Shown here: positions 1 through 9,722 of the stretch, in pieces
How positions within the stretch are numbered: the stretch's first letter is position 1
Layout of the letters: each line of letters opens with the position of its first letter
Source: Thermoproteota archaeon
GTDB lineage: Archaea > Thermoproteota > Thermoprotei > Gearchaeales > Gearchaeaceae
Direction of reading: 5' to 3'
DNA length: 64,000 nt
Assembly: GCA_021324265.1 (NCBI GenBank)
Contig: JAJPJK010000011.1
Location: 1 to 64,000, forward strand
The notes under the pieces: generated by a model
Seen by the model: only the letters and a program-made list of their open reading frames with translations
Told to the model about the DNA's origin: nothing
Database searches by the model: none
Program-made: the position numbers and the translations under genes

Positions 1-1
1 T

Positions 2-151
2 GCAGCCGGTGCTGATATGCTTCTCATAGAGGTACATTCAGAACCTATGAAGGCGCTGAGTGATGCAGATCAGCAACTCTCTCTTCATGATTTAAAAAAT
101 CTAATTGAAGATATCAAAAGGTTAGCAATTGCATTGAATAGAGATCTATGA
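2..151 (+). CDS. aroG: DAHP synthase, C-terminal end (partial)
   Basis: The last 49 codons of a 3-deoxy-D-arabino-heptulosonate 7-phosphate synthase, the first enzyme of the shikimate pathway (PEP plus erythrose 4-phosphate). The gene enters from outside the window. The visible tail has GADMLLIEVHSEP followed by KALSDADQQL, which matches the end of the KDO8P-synthase-like (type I-beta) DAHP synthases. Its TGA overlaps the aroB ATG (ATGA), so it is the upstream member of the shikimate operon. The symbol is by pathway role; aroF would do equally well. Confidence 0.85.
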   Translation, partial: AAGADMLLIEVHSEPMKALSDADQQLSLHDLKNLIEDIKRLAIALNRDL

Positions 152-1203
152 GAACATATACCGCAAAGTTAAGTTTAGGTGAATCTAGCATCCTGATAGG
201 GAAAAACGTAATTGAAGCGCTGCAAGATATTGGAAATAATTATGTTGCGTTATGTAGCAACAAAATCGATTTTGGCATTGTTAAAAACTTACTTGATGAC
301 TCGAAGATTATATTCCTTGAAGAATCAGAGGAGCTTAAGGACTTCAGAAAGGTGTTCGAGCTTATAAGATTGATTAACTTGAAGGTTAAGCATGAGCTAG
401 ATTGTATTATAGCAATTGGTGGAGGAACAATTAGCGATGTAGCGGGCTTCATCGCCTCGATATACAAGCGAGGCATTATGCTAGTTAATGTTCCAACAAC
501 TTTGCTGGGTATGGTTGACGCTGCGCTTGGAGGTAAGAATGCAATAAACTTTGATGGTATCAAAAATCTGCTTGGAACATTTTATCAACCTAAGCTGGTA
601 CTCTGTGATCTCCGCTTCCTAGAGACACTTCCAACTGAAGAATTTAAAAATGGTTTAGCGGAGGTGCTTAAGTACTGCATCATCATGGATGAAAACTTCA
701 ATAGTTTCATGGTATCAAATCGTGAAAAAGTGCTTGCATGCGATGAACAAGTAATTGAGGAAATGGTTTACAGGTCTGTTAGCAACAAAATGGCTGTTGT
801 TGAGAAGGATGAAAGAGATGATAAAGAATTAAGAATTGTGCTTAATTTCGGTCATACGATCGGTCATGCAATTGAAACTGGAAGCATGTTTAAGGTAAAG
901 CACGGAAAAGCAATATCCTTTGGCATGGTTTGCGAAACGTATCTAGCATCTGAGCTCGGTATTGCAGAAGAGGATTTGGAGAAAAGAGTGATTGATTTAC
1001 TTAGTTCCTACGGTCTGCCAGTTAGCATAAAAGAACTGAATTGCGATATCAACATAAATCTTGCACTTGAGGCTTTGAAATGGGATAAAAAAAGGAGGAA
1101 CAGCTTATTCAAAATACCTTTACCAACCCGAATAGGGACTTGGAGGCTTAGCGATGTGGACTATAATAGTTTAAAATCATGCTTCATGCGGTGTCTAGAA
1201 TGA
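148..1203 (+). CDS. aroB: 3-dehydroquinate synthase
   Basis: 351 aa, normal length. Converts DAHP to 3-dehydroquinate with NAD and a divalent metal (shikimate step 2, cytosolic). The NAD-binding GGGTISDVAGF sequence is near residue 91, followed by the VPTTLLGMVDAALGGKNAIN block of this family; the metal-binding HTIGHAIE is near residue 235. The ATG overlaps the DAHP synthase stop (ATGA) and the TGA overlaps the next ATG, so expression is translationally coupled within the operon. Nothing is missing. Confidence 0.97.
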   Translation: MRTYTAKLSLGESSILIGKNVIEALQDIGNNYVALCSNKIDFGIVKNLLDDSKIIFLEESEELKDFRKVFELIRLINLKVKHELDCIIAIGGGTISDVAGFIASIYKRGIMLVNVPTTLLGMVDAALGGKNAINFDGIKNLLGTFYQPKLVLCDLRFLETLPTEEFKNGLAEVLKYCIIMDENFNSFMVSNREKVLACDEQVIEEMVYRSVSNKMAVVEKDERDDKELRIVLNFGHTIGHAIETGSMFKVKHGKAISFGMVCETYLASELGIAEEDLEKRVIDLLSSYGLPVSIKELNCDININLALEALKWDKKRRNSLFKIPLPTRIGTWRLSDVDYNSLKSCFMRCLE

Positions 1204-1970
1204 TCACCTATCAAGCTTTGTATTGCATAATTGGGAAGAATATTAGTTACTCTTTATCTCCTAGGATCCATAACTTCATATTTGAGAGAACAGGCTATAA
1301 AGCTGCTTATCTTAAATTCGATCTCAGTGAAGAGAAGTTCTCTAGAGTAATCAATTCGTTGCTGGAGTTTTGCAATGGAATGAATATCACAATACCTTAC
1401 AAAGAAAGAATACTAGGATATCTTGAAGGACTTAGCGATGAAGCTCAAAGAATAGGCGCAGTTAACACCGTTAAGAATAAGGTAGGCTATAACACGGATT
1501 TCTTGGCTATGAAACAGCTTGCATTAGAAAAATTCGGAAACCTTTTTGGTACTAGAGCCCTCATCATTGGTGCAGGCGGGGCTGCTAAAGCTGCAGCCTT
1601 TGCCTTAGGCGATCTAGGATGTAAACTAATAGTCTCAAATAGAAGCAAAGAACGTGCAGTAGAACTAGTTGAAAGACTTTGCAAAGAAGGCATAGATGCT
1701 GTCTCTTTTGACTTCAACTTATTATACCAAATTAGATGTGATTTGGTGGTCAATGCTATTCCTGTGCCTTTGAATGAAGAATTAACAAGAGGAAAGCTAG
1801 TCATAGATTTCTTTTATAAAGATACTGAAACATCCATCATGAATGATCATACTATAAGTGGAATAGAAATCCTAGTAAGACAAGCTTTACTTGCTCAGCA
1901 AATATGGCAAGATAGAAAATTGGTTGAGTATGAGAAAGAAGTGCTTGAATATATAAATGCCGGGAAATAG
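1200..1970 (+). CDS. aroE: Shikimate dehydrogenase
   Basis: About 256 aa. NADP-dependent reduction of 3-dehydroshikimate to shikimate. Visible motifs: substrate-binding SLSPRIHN near residue 18, NITIPYK with the catalytic Lys near residue 68, GAVNTV, NTDFLA, and the Rossmann loop GAGGAAKA. The frame is open back to an ATG at 1179, but the ATG at 1200 overlaps the aroB stop as ATGA and places the family N-terminus ([14 protein letters not shown]) at the usual distance, so I chose 1200. The 3' end overlaps aroC by 14 nt. Confidence 0.95.
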   Translation: MITYQALYCIIGKNISYSLSPRIHNFIFERTGYKAAYLKFDLSEEKFSRVINSLLEFCNGMNITIPYKERILGYLEGLSDEAQRIGAVNTVKNKVGYNTDFLAMKQLALEKFGNLFGTRALIIGAGGAAKAAAFALGDLGCKLIVSNRSKERAVELVERLCKEGIDAVSFDFNLLYQIRCDLVVNAIPVPLNEELTRGKLVIDFFYKDTETSIMNDHTISGIEILVRQALLAQQIWQDRKLVEYEKEVLEYINAGK

Positions 1971-3129
1971 TTTTGGTAGAGTTTTCAAGATTACGACCTT
2001 TGGTGAGAGTCATGGGAAGCTAATAGGCGTGACTATCGATGGCATACCAGCGGGGCTATTCATAAATGAAGCCGATATTGAATTCGAGCTAGCATTTCGA
2101 AGGCCCGGCAGACTTTATGTTTCGCCTAGAAGAGAAGAGGATAAAGCAGAAATAGTCTCAGGTGTATTCGAAGGAAAAACCACAGGGGCGCCACTCACAG
2201 TGATTGTTCGAAATGTAGATATTATTTCGCAGGATTATGCCGAAATCCATAATAAGCCTAGGCCAGGCCATGCAGATTTGCCATATATCATGAAATATGG
2301 ATATGAAAATTGGGATTATAGAGGTGGAGGAAGGGCTAGCGCTAGAGAAACATTATCTAGAGTTATTGCGGGCGCGATAGCGAAGAAATTGCTCATGCTA
2401 ACCAATACTATGATTGCAGGGCATCTTAAATCGTTGGGAGATAAGGGCATCGATAAAGTAGTTTCATTTGAGGAAGCGTTGTCATCGAAGCTAAGTCCTG
2501 TTAGAGCTTCTAGCAAAGAACTTGAAAAAGAATATGAGGATCTCATCATGAAAGCCATGAAGACTGGAGATAGTTATGGAGGTATTGTTGAGATAATAAT
2601 TAAGAATCCTCCACCACATTTGGGCGAACCTGTCTTCGATAAACTAAAGGCTGATTTAGCTAAAGCTATCATGTCAATACCTGCAGCCGTGGGTTTCGAG
2701 TATGGGATTGGGTTCAAAGCAGCAAGTATGAAGGGAAGTGAACTTGCTGATGAAATATATCTTGAAGAAAACAAATTTAGGTGGAGACATAACTTTTTTG
2801 GAGGAATTTTAGGAGGAATATCGACAGGGGAGGATATTATAATAAGATGTGCATTTAGACCTGCTTCTTCTATAAGGATACCTCAGAAAACATTAGACTT
2901 GAGGACAAAGGAAGAATCAACGCTCATTATAAAAGGAAGGCATGATCCTGCAATAGCAATAAGAGCAGTAGCTGTTGTTGAAGCGATGTGTGCCATTGTT
3001 TTGGCTGATCATGCATTGAGAGCTGGCAAGATAAATCCTGTTCGCTTGGAAAAAGATGAAGCACACGTCATTGAAGAAAGATGGAAAGAATATATGGAAA
3101 AATGTGGGCATACGCAGGCGTCTCAGTAG
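1957..3129 (+). CDS. aroC: Chorismate synthase
   Basis: 390 aa, typical length. Removes phosphate from EPSP to give chorismate, using reduced FMN. The N-terminal TTFGESHGK (residues 14-21) and [12 protein letters not shown] near residue 123 are the family signatures; [17 protein letters not shown] lies near the C-terminus. The last pathway enzyme is encoded in the middle of the operon, overlapping aroE upstream and the shikimate kinase downstream. Confidence 0.97.
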   Translation: MPGNSFGRVFKITTFGESHGKLIGVTIDGIPAGLFINEADIEFELAFRRPGRLYVSPRREEDKAEIVSGVFEGKTTGAPLTVIVRNVDIISQDYAEIHNKPRPGHADLPYIMKYGYENWDYRGGGRASARETLSRVIAGAIAKKLLMLTNTMIAGHLKSLGDKGIDKVVSFEEALSSKLSPVRASSKELEKEYEDLIMKAMKTGDSYGGIVEIIIKNPPPHLGEPVFDKLKADLAKAIMSIPAAVGFEYGIGFKAASMKGSELADEIYLEENKFRWRHNFFGGILGGISTGEDIIIRCAFRPASSIRIPQKTLDLRTKEESTLIIKGRHDPAIAIRAVAVVEAMCAIVLADHALRAGKINPVRLEKDEAHVIEERWKEYMEKCGHTQASQ

Positions 3130-3884
3130 TGAATGCGATTCCTTGCTGGCTAGGGTCAACGATGGCCATTGATATAAAAGTGAAGGCAAATTTCGTCAAA
3201 GATAACAATAATGAAACATCATTGATTAAAACAATAAAGATGTTTTTTGAAAACAATTATGGAATTCATGATCTTGTAATCTCGATAATTTCGCCAATCC
3301 CCATGCAAAGCGGCCTTAAGAGTAGCAGTGCTGTTGCAGTCGCTGTTATCGAAGCTATAAAGCACAAATATGGTCTTAACTTGAGTACTCCTGAACTTGC
3401 AGCAAAGCTTTGCAAGGAAGCAGGGGTCTCGATAACTGGCGCATTCGATGATGCAGTAGCGTGTTATAGTGGAGGTATATCTTTCACTGATAACAGGCGT
3501 ATGAAGGTCTTTTCAGTATGCGAATTGAAGGATGAATTCTCCATTGTATTACTTATGAGAGGAGGAAGAAGCTTTATCGATGTGTCGAAACTTAAAAATT
3601 ATGCTCACCTTTTTGAGAAAATATTTTCCCTAGCATGGCGAGGGGATATAATACAAGCTATGAAGTTAAATGGCATTTCGGTTGCAAAGATATTAGGCTA
3701 TGAAACGAGTATAATAAGAAAAGCACTTGAACTTGGTGCCTTAGCCGCAGGTATAAGCGGCAATGGGCCTTCGATATTTGCCTTACTAAAGCAAGGTGAT
3801 GAAGGGCCTGTATATGAGCTTTTTTCAAAGCATGGTTCTGCATTAATCACAAGCCCTGCGAGAGTTTCAAGACCCTTGATATGA
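3102..3884 (+). CDS. aroK: Archaeal shikimate kinase (GHMP superfamily)
   Basis: About 260 aa. ATP-dependent 3-phosphorylation of shikimate. This is the archaeal GHMP-kinase type, unrelated to bacterial AroK: the phosphate-binding loop reads [18 protein letters not shown] near residue 65, and [13 protein letters not shown] near the C-terminus is the last GHMP motif. The frame opens at an ATG at 3081, but the ATG at 3102 gives [13 protein letters not shown], which matches the usual start of the family. The start lies inside aroC and the stop overlaps the aroA ATG (ATGA). Confidence 0.94.
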   Translation: MWAYAGVSVVNAIPCWLGSTMAIDIKVKANFVKDNNNETSLIKTIKMFFENNYGIHDLVISIISPIPMQSGLKSSSAVAVAVIEAIKHKYGLNLSTPELAAKLCKEAGVSITGAFDDAVACYSGGISFTDNRRMKVFSVCELKDEFSIVLLMRGGRSFIDVSKLKNYAHLFEKIFSLAWRGDIIQAMKLNGISVAKILGYETSIIRKALELGALAAGISGNGPSIFALLKQGDEGPVYELFSKHGSALITSPARVSRPLI

Positions 3885-5125
3885 GAGCAATCATCGAGAG
3901 TGCTAGGATCTCAGGCTTTATTAACGCTCCTAAATCCAAAAGCCATGCAATAAGGCTCATTTTCGCTTCAATTCTTGGCAATCAAAAAATACTAGCGATT
4001 CCTAAATCCGAAGATGTTCGTATCGCTATTGAGACCGTTAAGCAACTAGGTGTTGAAATTAAAGGAGCCGATTTTTCTTTGAAAAAAATGCCAAGGCAGG
4101 ATAAGAGTTATTTTTATGTTGGTAGTTCAGCTACATGTTTACGTTTTCTTATTCCAATCTTATGTGTCATAGGAGGATCCTATGTTATTGATGGCGATGA
4201 TCAGCTAAGAAAAAGACCATTAAATGCGATTTATGAAGCTCTATTTCCTTATGGAATTTTGTCATCAAACATGCTTCCCTTGAAGATTGAAGGGAGATTT
4301 AAAGAAGATGAAATAGCTATACGTGGAGATGAGAGTAGCCAATACATATCAGGGTTCATGTTTGCTTTCGCTCTTAAAGGAGGAGGAAAAATAAAGATTA
4401 TTAATCGCCTGACATCAAAGTCCCATGTCTTAATGACAAAAGAAGTTCTCGAGAAATTTGGTGTAAAAGTCAATATGGCAGAAAATTCAATAGAGGTGAT
4501 TAGGAAGGAATATGTTACGCAAGTCAAAAGTGAGGTTGAAGGCGATTATTTATTATCATCATTTTATGTAGCGGGTTCACTTATTACAACAGGAAGTATC
4601 ACAATCAAAGGTCTTCCAAAGCCAAGAAGTTATTTCGGCGATCACTCAATCTTGGAGATCTATAAAAGAATGGGCGCGGTCAGCGAGTATAGCAATGGTA
4701 AATGGATTTGCAACCATTCTCCTTCGTATAAGGCAGTGAAGGTAGATATCGATGATGCACCAGATATCGCGGTTTCGATAGCAGCGCTTGCTTCCGTTTC
4801 TGAAGGTATAACTGAAATGAAAAATGCCATGAGATTAGGAATTAAAGAGAGTAATAGGATCTCATCCATCATTGATGTTTTGAAAAGCTTTAATGTTGTA
4901 GCTAAATTCGAAGATGGTTCATTGAGTATTGAAGGGTTGAATAAAGAAAAGCTTAATCACGCAGTAGTTAAGAGCCATGATGATCATAGGATTGCTATGC
5001 TCGCTTCAGTTTTGGCATTGGTTAATGGAGGAATAATATTGGGAGCTGAATCTACAGCAAAAAGCAATCCCAATTTTTGGGAAGATTTACAAAGACTGGG
5101 AGGGAAAATAAAACTTGAAAATTAA
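3881..5125 (+). CDS. aroA: 3-phosphoshikimate 1-carboxyvinyltransferase (EPSP synthase)
   Basis: 414 aa. Transfers enolpyruvyl from PEP to shikimate 3-phosphate. Family motifs: NAPKSKSHAIRLIF at the N-terminus (substrate-binding Lys-Ser), GSSATCLRFLIPIL for the PEP-binding loop, LRKRPLNAIYEAL, DDAPDIAVSIAALA with the catalytic Asp region, and SHDDHRIAMLASVLAL near the C-terminus. Shorter than bacterial enzymes but normal for archaea. Coupled to the kinase by ATGA and overlapping aroD by 11 nt. Confidence 0.97.
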   Translation: MRAIIESARISGFINAPKSKSHAIRLIFASILGNQKILAIPKSEDVRIAIETVKQLGVEIKGADFSLKKMPRQDKSYFYVGSSATCLRFLIPILCVIGGSYVIDGDDQLRKRPLNAIYEALFPYGILSSNMLPLKIEGRFKEDEIAIRGDESSQYISGFMFAFALKGGGKIKIINRLTSKSHVLMTKEVLEKFGVKVNMAENSIEVIRKEYVTQVKSEVEGDYLLSSFYVAGSLITTGSITIKGLPKPRSYFGDHSILEIYKRMGAVSEYSNGKWICNHSPSYKAVKVDIDDAPDIAVSIAALASVSEGITEMKNAMRLGIKESNRISSIIDVLKSFNVVAKFEDGSLSIEGLNKEKLNHAVVKSHDDHRIAMLASVLALVNGGIILGAESTAKSNPNFWEDLQRLGGKIKLEN

Positions 5126-5741
5126 CAGACCTCTTATCGTTGCATCTCTCGCTGTTACTTCGAAGGAAAAATTAAGAAAAATACATTCAATAAATTCTGA
5201 TCTCATAGAATTGAGGCTGGATTATCTCGAAAACCCATTCGACGTACCTCTTCATTGGATCAAAGATTTAAGAAACAAAGTAATCGTTACTGTCAGAAAT
5301 AAGGAAGAAGGAGGTATAAATGAAATAGATGAAGATAAGAAACGCGATTTTCTGAAAAAACTTTACAGGCTTGGGATTAGATACGATGTAGAAGCTAAGT
5401 TCTTGGAGAAGCATGATATACAATACGAAAATCAAATCGTCTCAGCTCATTTCCTTTCAAGACTTCCCAGCAAAAAGGAGTTGAGAGAAATTATTAGCAA
5501 GTATTATAGAAACGCTTTTGCAGTCAAGCTTGCAATTAAGGCGAAAGGAAACTATAGGGAATTATTAATCTATGCCCTAAATTTCAAAAATATAGCTGTA
5601 ATGCCAATTGACGGAGACCCAATTGAGCGAATAGCCTTTGCCCTTCTAGGGTCAAAGCTCGTATATGGCTTTGTCTCAATTCCAACTGCAGAAGGTCAAT
5701 TAAGCTATAAAGAACTTATCAGAATATTCAATTACTTTTAG
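5115..5741 (+). CDS. aroD: 3-dehydroquinate dehydratase, type I
   Basis: 208 aa, from a TTG start inside aroA. Dehydrates 3-dehydroquinate by a Schiff-base mechanism. ELRLDYLE near residue 33 carries the catalytic Glu region, VSAHFLS the active-site His, and AVKLAIKAK the Schiff-base Lys; this order fits class I and not class II enzymes. It is the last gene of the shikimate operon, so the cluster covers all seven steps when the partial DAHP synthase is counted. Confidence 0.92.
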   Translation: MKINRPLIVASLAVTSKEKLRKIHSINSDLIELRLDYLENPFDVPLHWIKDLRNKVIVTVRNKEEGGINEIDEDKKRDFLKKLYRLGIRYDVEAKFLEKHDIQYENQIVSAHFLSRLPSKKELREIISKYYRNAFAVKLAIKAKGNYRELLIYALNFKNIAVMPIDGDPIERIAFALLGSKLVYGFVSIPTAEGQLSYKELIRIFNYF

Positions 5742-5749
5742 TTTAATTT

Positions 5750-5783
5750 GAAGATTTAAACTTGGTTTATCCATATTGTGAAG
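5750..5783 (+). promoter_or_regulatory. Candidate promoter for the MFS gene
   Basis: GAAGATTTAAA (5750-5760) looks like an archaeal BRE/TATA element. A start site about 26 nt downstream would fall on the GTG at 5783, giving a leaderless mRNA. The same AAGATTTAAA core occurs before several other first genes in this window. Confidence 0.4.
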
Positions 5784-6976
5784 TGAACATTTCAAAAAAA
5801 ATTGGCTCTCAAGCACTGATGATTATCCTTGGTACGTTTATACCAAGCGTTGCGATAGGTATGGTTAATACAGATATCGCTTACTATTTTACAACTTTAC
5901 GGGGATTTCCTACAACTTTTTCGGGCCTTTTATTCACGCTGGAAGGCTTAAGTGCAATCTTGCTTAGCATACCTTTTGGCATTTTTTCTGATAGGTATGG
6001 CAGAAAAAGATTCATACTTCTAGGATCTGGCCTTATTGGCACAAGTATTGCTTTAATAGCATTAGCTGAAAACGAAATATTACTCTATTTCATTGCTATA
6101 TTTCTTGGACTTGCTGATGCCTCGCTTACTGCATCTCTAGGTGCAATGCTTGCCGATTACTCAAATGAAAACAATAGGACGTTAATTTTTTCTATTTCAA
6201 GCTTCGCAAATACAGCAGCTTTTGGTTTAGGAGGGCTTTTGCTTTTGCTTAATATTCCTTTAGTCAGCGTGGGCTTCAGTGATCTTGATGCACATATATT
6301 GCTCTATATATCTCTTTCATTGGGAAGTTTGGCAAGTCTAGTCATTCTCTTCAGAATTCCAGAAAAGAGAATCTCCTTAAATAGCGGTATAAAGTTAGGT
6401 TTCGTATCTAAACCTACGCTTAATTTACTCATAAAATACTCGACAGCGAATCTCTTCATAGCTTTTGGAGCTGGCTTATTCGTTCCATTAATGAGTCAGT
6501 GGTTTAAGTTCAAATACAACGTTAGCGATGTTCTCAGCGGGCCTATTTTAGGCATCTCCTCTATACTTGTCGCTGCATCCCAGCTCGTGGCTCCAATATT
6601 CGCTAGAAGACTGGGATTGGTTAAAGCAATTGTTGTAACACAAGCATTAAGCACTGTGTTCTTAGTAGCTACGCCTATACCTACTTACTTCTTTCTATCA
6701 GCCATTTTTTACATTATCAGGTCCTTTATGATGAATGCGGCAAATCCGCTATCAAATTCACTTATAATGGGTATTGTAAAAGAAGAAGAGAGAGGAATAA
6801 CATCTTCAATTACAGCAATATTTTGGAGAATACCAAATGCTATAAGCACCTACATAGGCTCATTTCTTTTGGAAATAGGTTTACTTGATCTTCCTTTTTA
6901 TTTCGCAGCCATCCTTTACTTAATTTCAATATACATGTTTTGGCTATGGTTCCGATCATTTAATGAAAAGCGATAA
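5783..6976 (+). CDS. Major facilitator superfamily transporter
   Basis: About 397 aa with roughly 12 hydrophobic segments. GIFSDRYGRKRFILLGSGL is the MFS loop 2-3 motif, so this is a proton- or gradient-driven permease of the plasma membrane. The substrate is not evident. The frame is open from a TTG at 5762; I prefer the GTG at 5783 because a TATA-like element ends at 5760, about 26 nt upstream. It follows aroD by only 20-40 nt, so read-through from the shikimate operon is also possible, and export of an aromatic compound is conceivable but not shown. Confidence 0.85.
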   Translation: MNISKKIGSQALMIILGTFIPSVAIGMVNTDIAYYFTTLRGFPTTFSGLLFTLEGLSAILLSIPFGIFSDRYGRKRFILLGSGLIGTSIALIALAENEILLYFIAIFLGLADASLTASLGAMLADYSNENNRTLIFSISSFANTAAFGLGGLLLLLNIPLVSVGFSDLDAHILLYISLSLGSLASLVILFRIPEKRISLNSGIKLGFVSKPTLNLLIKYSTANLFIAFGAGLFVPLMSQWFKFKYNVSDVLSGPILGISSILVAASQLVAPIFARRLGLVKAIVVTQALSTVFLVATPIPTYFFLSAIFYIIRSFMMNAANPLSNSLIMGIVKEEERGITSSITAIFWRIPNAISTYIGSFLLEIGLLDLPFYFAAILYLISIYMFWLWFRSFNEKR

Positions 6977-7034
6977 ATATTGAACAATAAATGTTAGAGT
7001 AAAAAAATATAATTATTTTTGGAAATGTTTAATT

Positions 7035-8582
7035 ATGGACAAAAGAATTCTTTCTTTGATTATAATTGCAGTCCTTATAATATCGTTTCCAATAACGCTT
7101 AATATTTCATTTGCAAAAGAAGGAATGATAACTTTTCAAATAAGCTTATTTGATAATCAAAGCTTTACAGAATATAGCGGGTTTTCAATCCCTCCATCTT
7201 TGCTTTTATATGGGCAAGTTTTCGCAATAAATCCTCCAAGCGATAAAAACACTTTAGAAGAGATTTTTAGAGGAGAAATAAAAGGAGGGATGCTAATATT
7301 AACTTCTAGCGGTAAGCTTGGTAAAATATCACAAGAATGGATAGAATTTCAAAAAAGTAGAAATACTTTGGATGAAAGAAGCGAATTCGGTTTGCAGTTA
7401 AATGTTTGGATCATAAGCAGGATAAATCACCAAGTTCTACAAAGGATTAGTTATTATTATACATATAGCCCAGTAGATTTCCTTCAAGGTAAATCTTATT
7501 CTTATAATGTAAGAGCGGTGGTCTTTGGTTTGAACAAAATTGCAGATATTAATTATGATAATAAACGATTTAATGAAGCATCAGCTACTGAAAATAGTAA
7601 AATAAAGAAAGATGCTATTTGTCCGGGCCCATATAGTGTTTGGGAAATCTCATACGTCTTAAAACCTGAGAATTATACCTCAGCTTATGGAAATGATATA
7701 ACATTCACCAATGGAGCTTATTACATAAAATTACCAGTTCTCACAATTTACAACGATGCATACGCAAGCGGGATGATGGGAGGAGCTATTAGTATAGATA
7801 TAGTTAAACAGACTTGGTTCTATGTTACAACCGGCATGGGATTCGAAATCGAAAAAAAATTAAAAAGCGGAGATATCTCAGGAGGATTTAGCGGTTCATT
7901 ATTTTTAGGAGGGCAATCTTTCAAAGAATATGTTAGCTTCTTCAGACAAGTATACAACATCGGAGCATATCAGTGGGCCTATATTTGGATTTGGGCAAGA
8001 CCAATTATAATTTTCTATAAGGAGGTATTGTACGATTCATGCACAGGACAAAGATTAGGATATTCAGGATATGAAAAAATTGATTCATTCATTCAGGACG
8101 TTATAAAATATAGTATTGGGCAAAATCAGTGGGTAATATCTGGAGATTCTTCTTATAATAAACCGCCTGCTTACTTTTTTGATTGGATTTCCAATCCTAG
8201 CTATAGTAGTGAAAAATATTTATTTGCATTAAATCCCAACGAAGGGCGCTCGCTCGGCTCGATAATTTATGGATTAGTAGATACGTGCGAAACAGATTTC
8301 GAATTGCCTATAGCCGTAGGCGCATCTCTTGCTGCAGTTGCCATAACAACTGGATTTGGTTGGCTTGCTCCTTTTATAGCGATGATAAGTGTTTCAATTT
8401 CTTGGGGTGAATCTGCTAGTGTATTTATAGGCGGTGGAATACAGAATTCTGGCCCTTATATTGAATATGAATACATTAGAATATCAAACTTGCAATTCAA
8501 AAAAAATCCTCCATGGTGGTGTTTTTGGTGTGGAACTTGCTATTATGATATTCCAGTCTCATTTTATTTTAGAAGTCTATAA
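7035..8582 (+). CDS. Secreted or membrane-anchored protein of unknown function
   Basis: 515 aa that I do not recognise. Residues 1-27 form a signal peptide (Lys-Arg, then a hydrophobic run ending NISFA). The body is rich in Tyr, Ser, Gly and aromatic residues, like extracytoplasmic crenarchaeal proteins. A strongly hydrophobic stretch near residues 425-450 (ASLAAVAITTGFGWLAPF) precedes a Gly-rich segment, and the C-terminus carries PPWWCFWCGTC, with Cys spaced C-x2-C-x2-C, before a short aromatic tail. Cys pairs near 195, 335 and 415 could form disulfides. Codon use looks like that of its neighbours, and it stands alone as a transcription unit. A T-rich stretch just after the stop may terminate transcription. 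Confidence 0.8.
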   Translation: MDKRILSLIIIAVLIISFPITLNISFAKEGMITFQISLFDNQSFTEYSGFSIPPSLLLYGQVFAINPPSDKNTLEEIFRGEIKGGMLILTSSGKLGKISQEWIEFQKSRNTLDERSEFGLQLNVWIISRINHQVLQRISYYYTYSPVDFLQGKSYSYNVRAVVFGLNKIADINYDNKRFNEASATENSKIKKDAICPGPYSVWEISYVLKPENYTSAYGNDITFTNGAYYIKLPVLTIYNDAYASGMMGGAISIDIVKQTWFYVTTGMGFEIEKKLKSGDISGGFSGSLFLGGQSFKEYVSFFRQVYNIGAYQWAYIWIWARPIIIFYKEVLYDSCTGQRLGYSGYEKIDSFIQDVIKYSIGQNQWVISGDSSYNKPPAYFFDWISNPSYSSEKYLFALNPNEGRSLGSIIYGLVDTCETDFELPIAVGASLAAVAITTGFGWLAPFIAMISVSISWGESASVFIGGGIQNSGPYIEYEYIRISNLQFKKNPPWWCFWCGTCYYDIPVSFYFRSL

Positions 8583-8780
8583 AATTTTTTGTTTATACAA
8601 TTTAAATAAGAAAATCGATTTAAATTTCTAATTATTTCATCATTTTAATATAAGCGATTATATAAATGGTCTTAATTTGTTTTATAAAGCTATAGGAATA
8701 TAGCCCGTTACGACGCATACCCTAGCCTTTGATTCTTATAGGATAGCGCATAATTTTAAGCTGAAGAATATTATTATCTC
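8583..8780. other. AT-rich intergenic region
   Basis: 198 bp with no open frame or RNA gene that I can support. It begins with a T-rich run suited to archaeal termination of the upstream gene and ends with a TATA-like ATAATTTTAAG near 8750-8760, about 25 nt before the alcohol dehydrogenase ATG. Confidence 0.5.
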
Positions 8781-9722
8781 ATGAAAGCAGCTTTACTAAC
8801 GAGCTTTCAAAGGGAATTTCAAATATTAGATATTGATCCCAAGTTGGAGATGGATGATGTTCTACTGAACGTGAAAGCGACTGGAATATGTGGGAGAGAT
8901 CTTGTTATTTGGAAAGGTGGCTTCGCTAATTTAAAACCACCGCTCATTTTGGGTCATGAAATTTTTGGTGAGCTCGATGGCTTACCAAAGGCAGTTTACC
9001 CTGCTTTGAACTGCGGGAATTGCGAATACTGCAGATCTAATATGGAAAATCTTTGTACTAGCTTAAGCTTTTTGGGTGAAAACAGATTTGGGGGTTATGC
9101 TGAGCAAGTAGCCATAAGCAGAGATAGTTTGCTAGATCTTCCAGATAGAGACTATGAGAAATATGCTGCTACGATGTGCCCTATAGCTACAGCTATTCAT
9201 GCATGCAAGCTAGTAGATGTAGAGGATAAAAAGGTACTTGTAACAGGTGCTGGGGGAGGTGTAGGAATACATGCAATTCAGTATTTAAAACTTAAGGGAG
9301 CAAAAGTTATCGCAATCACATCTGAGCATAAATTAAAGTTCGTAGAAAAGTATGCAGATCAGGCAATAACCGAGAAAGCTTTCTCAAAAATAGTAAAGAA
9401 TGTTGATGTTGTATTCGAGATCGTTGGATCAGCGACTATTAATGAAAGTCTTAGAGCACTGAAAAGGCAGGGTACTCTAGTACTTATAGGCAACTTGGAA
9501 GGAAATGAAATTTCTTTACAAAGGCCTGCGCTTTTCATAATGAGAGAGCATAGGATCATAGGCTCAGCTGCATATACGAAGCAAGATTTTAAAGAGGCTT
9601 TGAGCATAGTTTCGCGATATATCGACCCTTATTATACTCCATATCGCTTGGATCAAATAAATGATGCTTACCGAGATTTGCTAAGCAACAAAATTGTTGG
9701 AAGAGGTATTATCTATTTCTAA
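8781..9722 (+). CDS. Zinc-dependent alcohol dehydrogenase (MDR family)
   Basis: 313 aa, slightly shorter than the usual 340-350. Catalytic-zinc ligands are visible in TGICGRD and GHEIFGE; the structural zinc site is CGNCEYCRSNMENLC with four Cys in the normal spacing. The NAD(P)-binding loop is VTGAGGGVGIHAIQYLK. It probably oxidises a primary or secondary alcohol or reduces an aldehyde; the substrate cannot be told. The region between catalytic Cys and His is compact, which accounts for the short length. Transcribed alone. Confidence 0.88.
   Translation: MKAALLTSFQREFQILDIDPKLEMDDVLLNVKATGICGRDLVIWKGGFANLKPPLILGHEIFGELDGLPKAVYPALNCGNCEYCRSNMENLCTSLSFLGENRFGGYAEQVAISRDSLLDLPDRDYEKYAATMCPIATAIHACKLVDVEDKKVLVTGAGGGVGIHAIQYLKLKGAKVIAITSEHKLKFVEKYADQAITEKAFSKIVKNVDVVFEIVGSATINESLRALKRQGTLVLIGNLEGNEISLQRPALFIMREHRIIGSAAYTKQDFKEALSIVSRYIDPYYTPYRLDQINDAYRDLLSNKIVGRGIIYF

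Noticed and set aside
8434..8631. 65-codon frame at the end of the secreted protein gene
   Set aside because: Shadow of the 515-codon gene in another frame, and it runs into AT-rich intergenic sequence.
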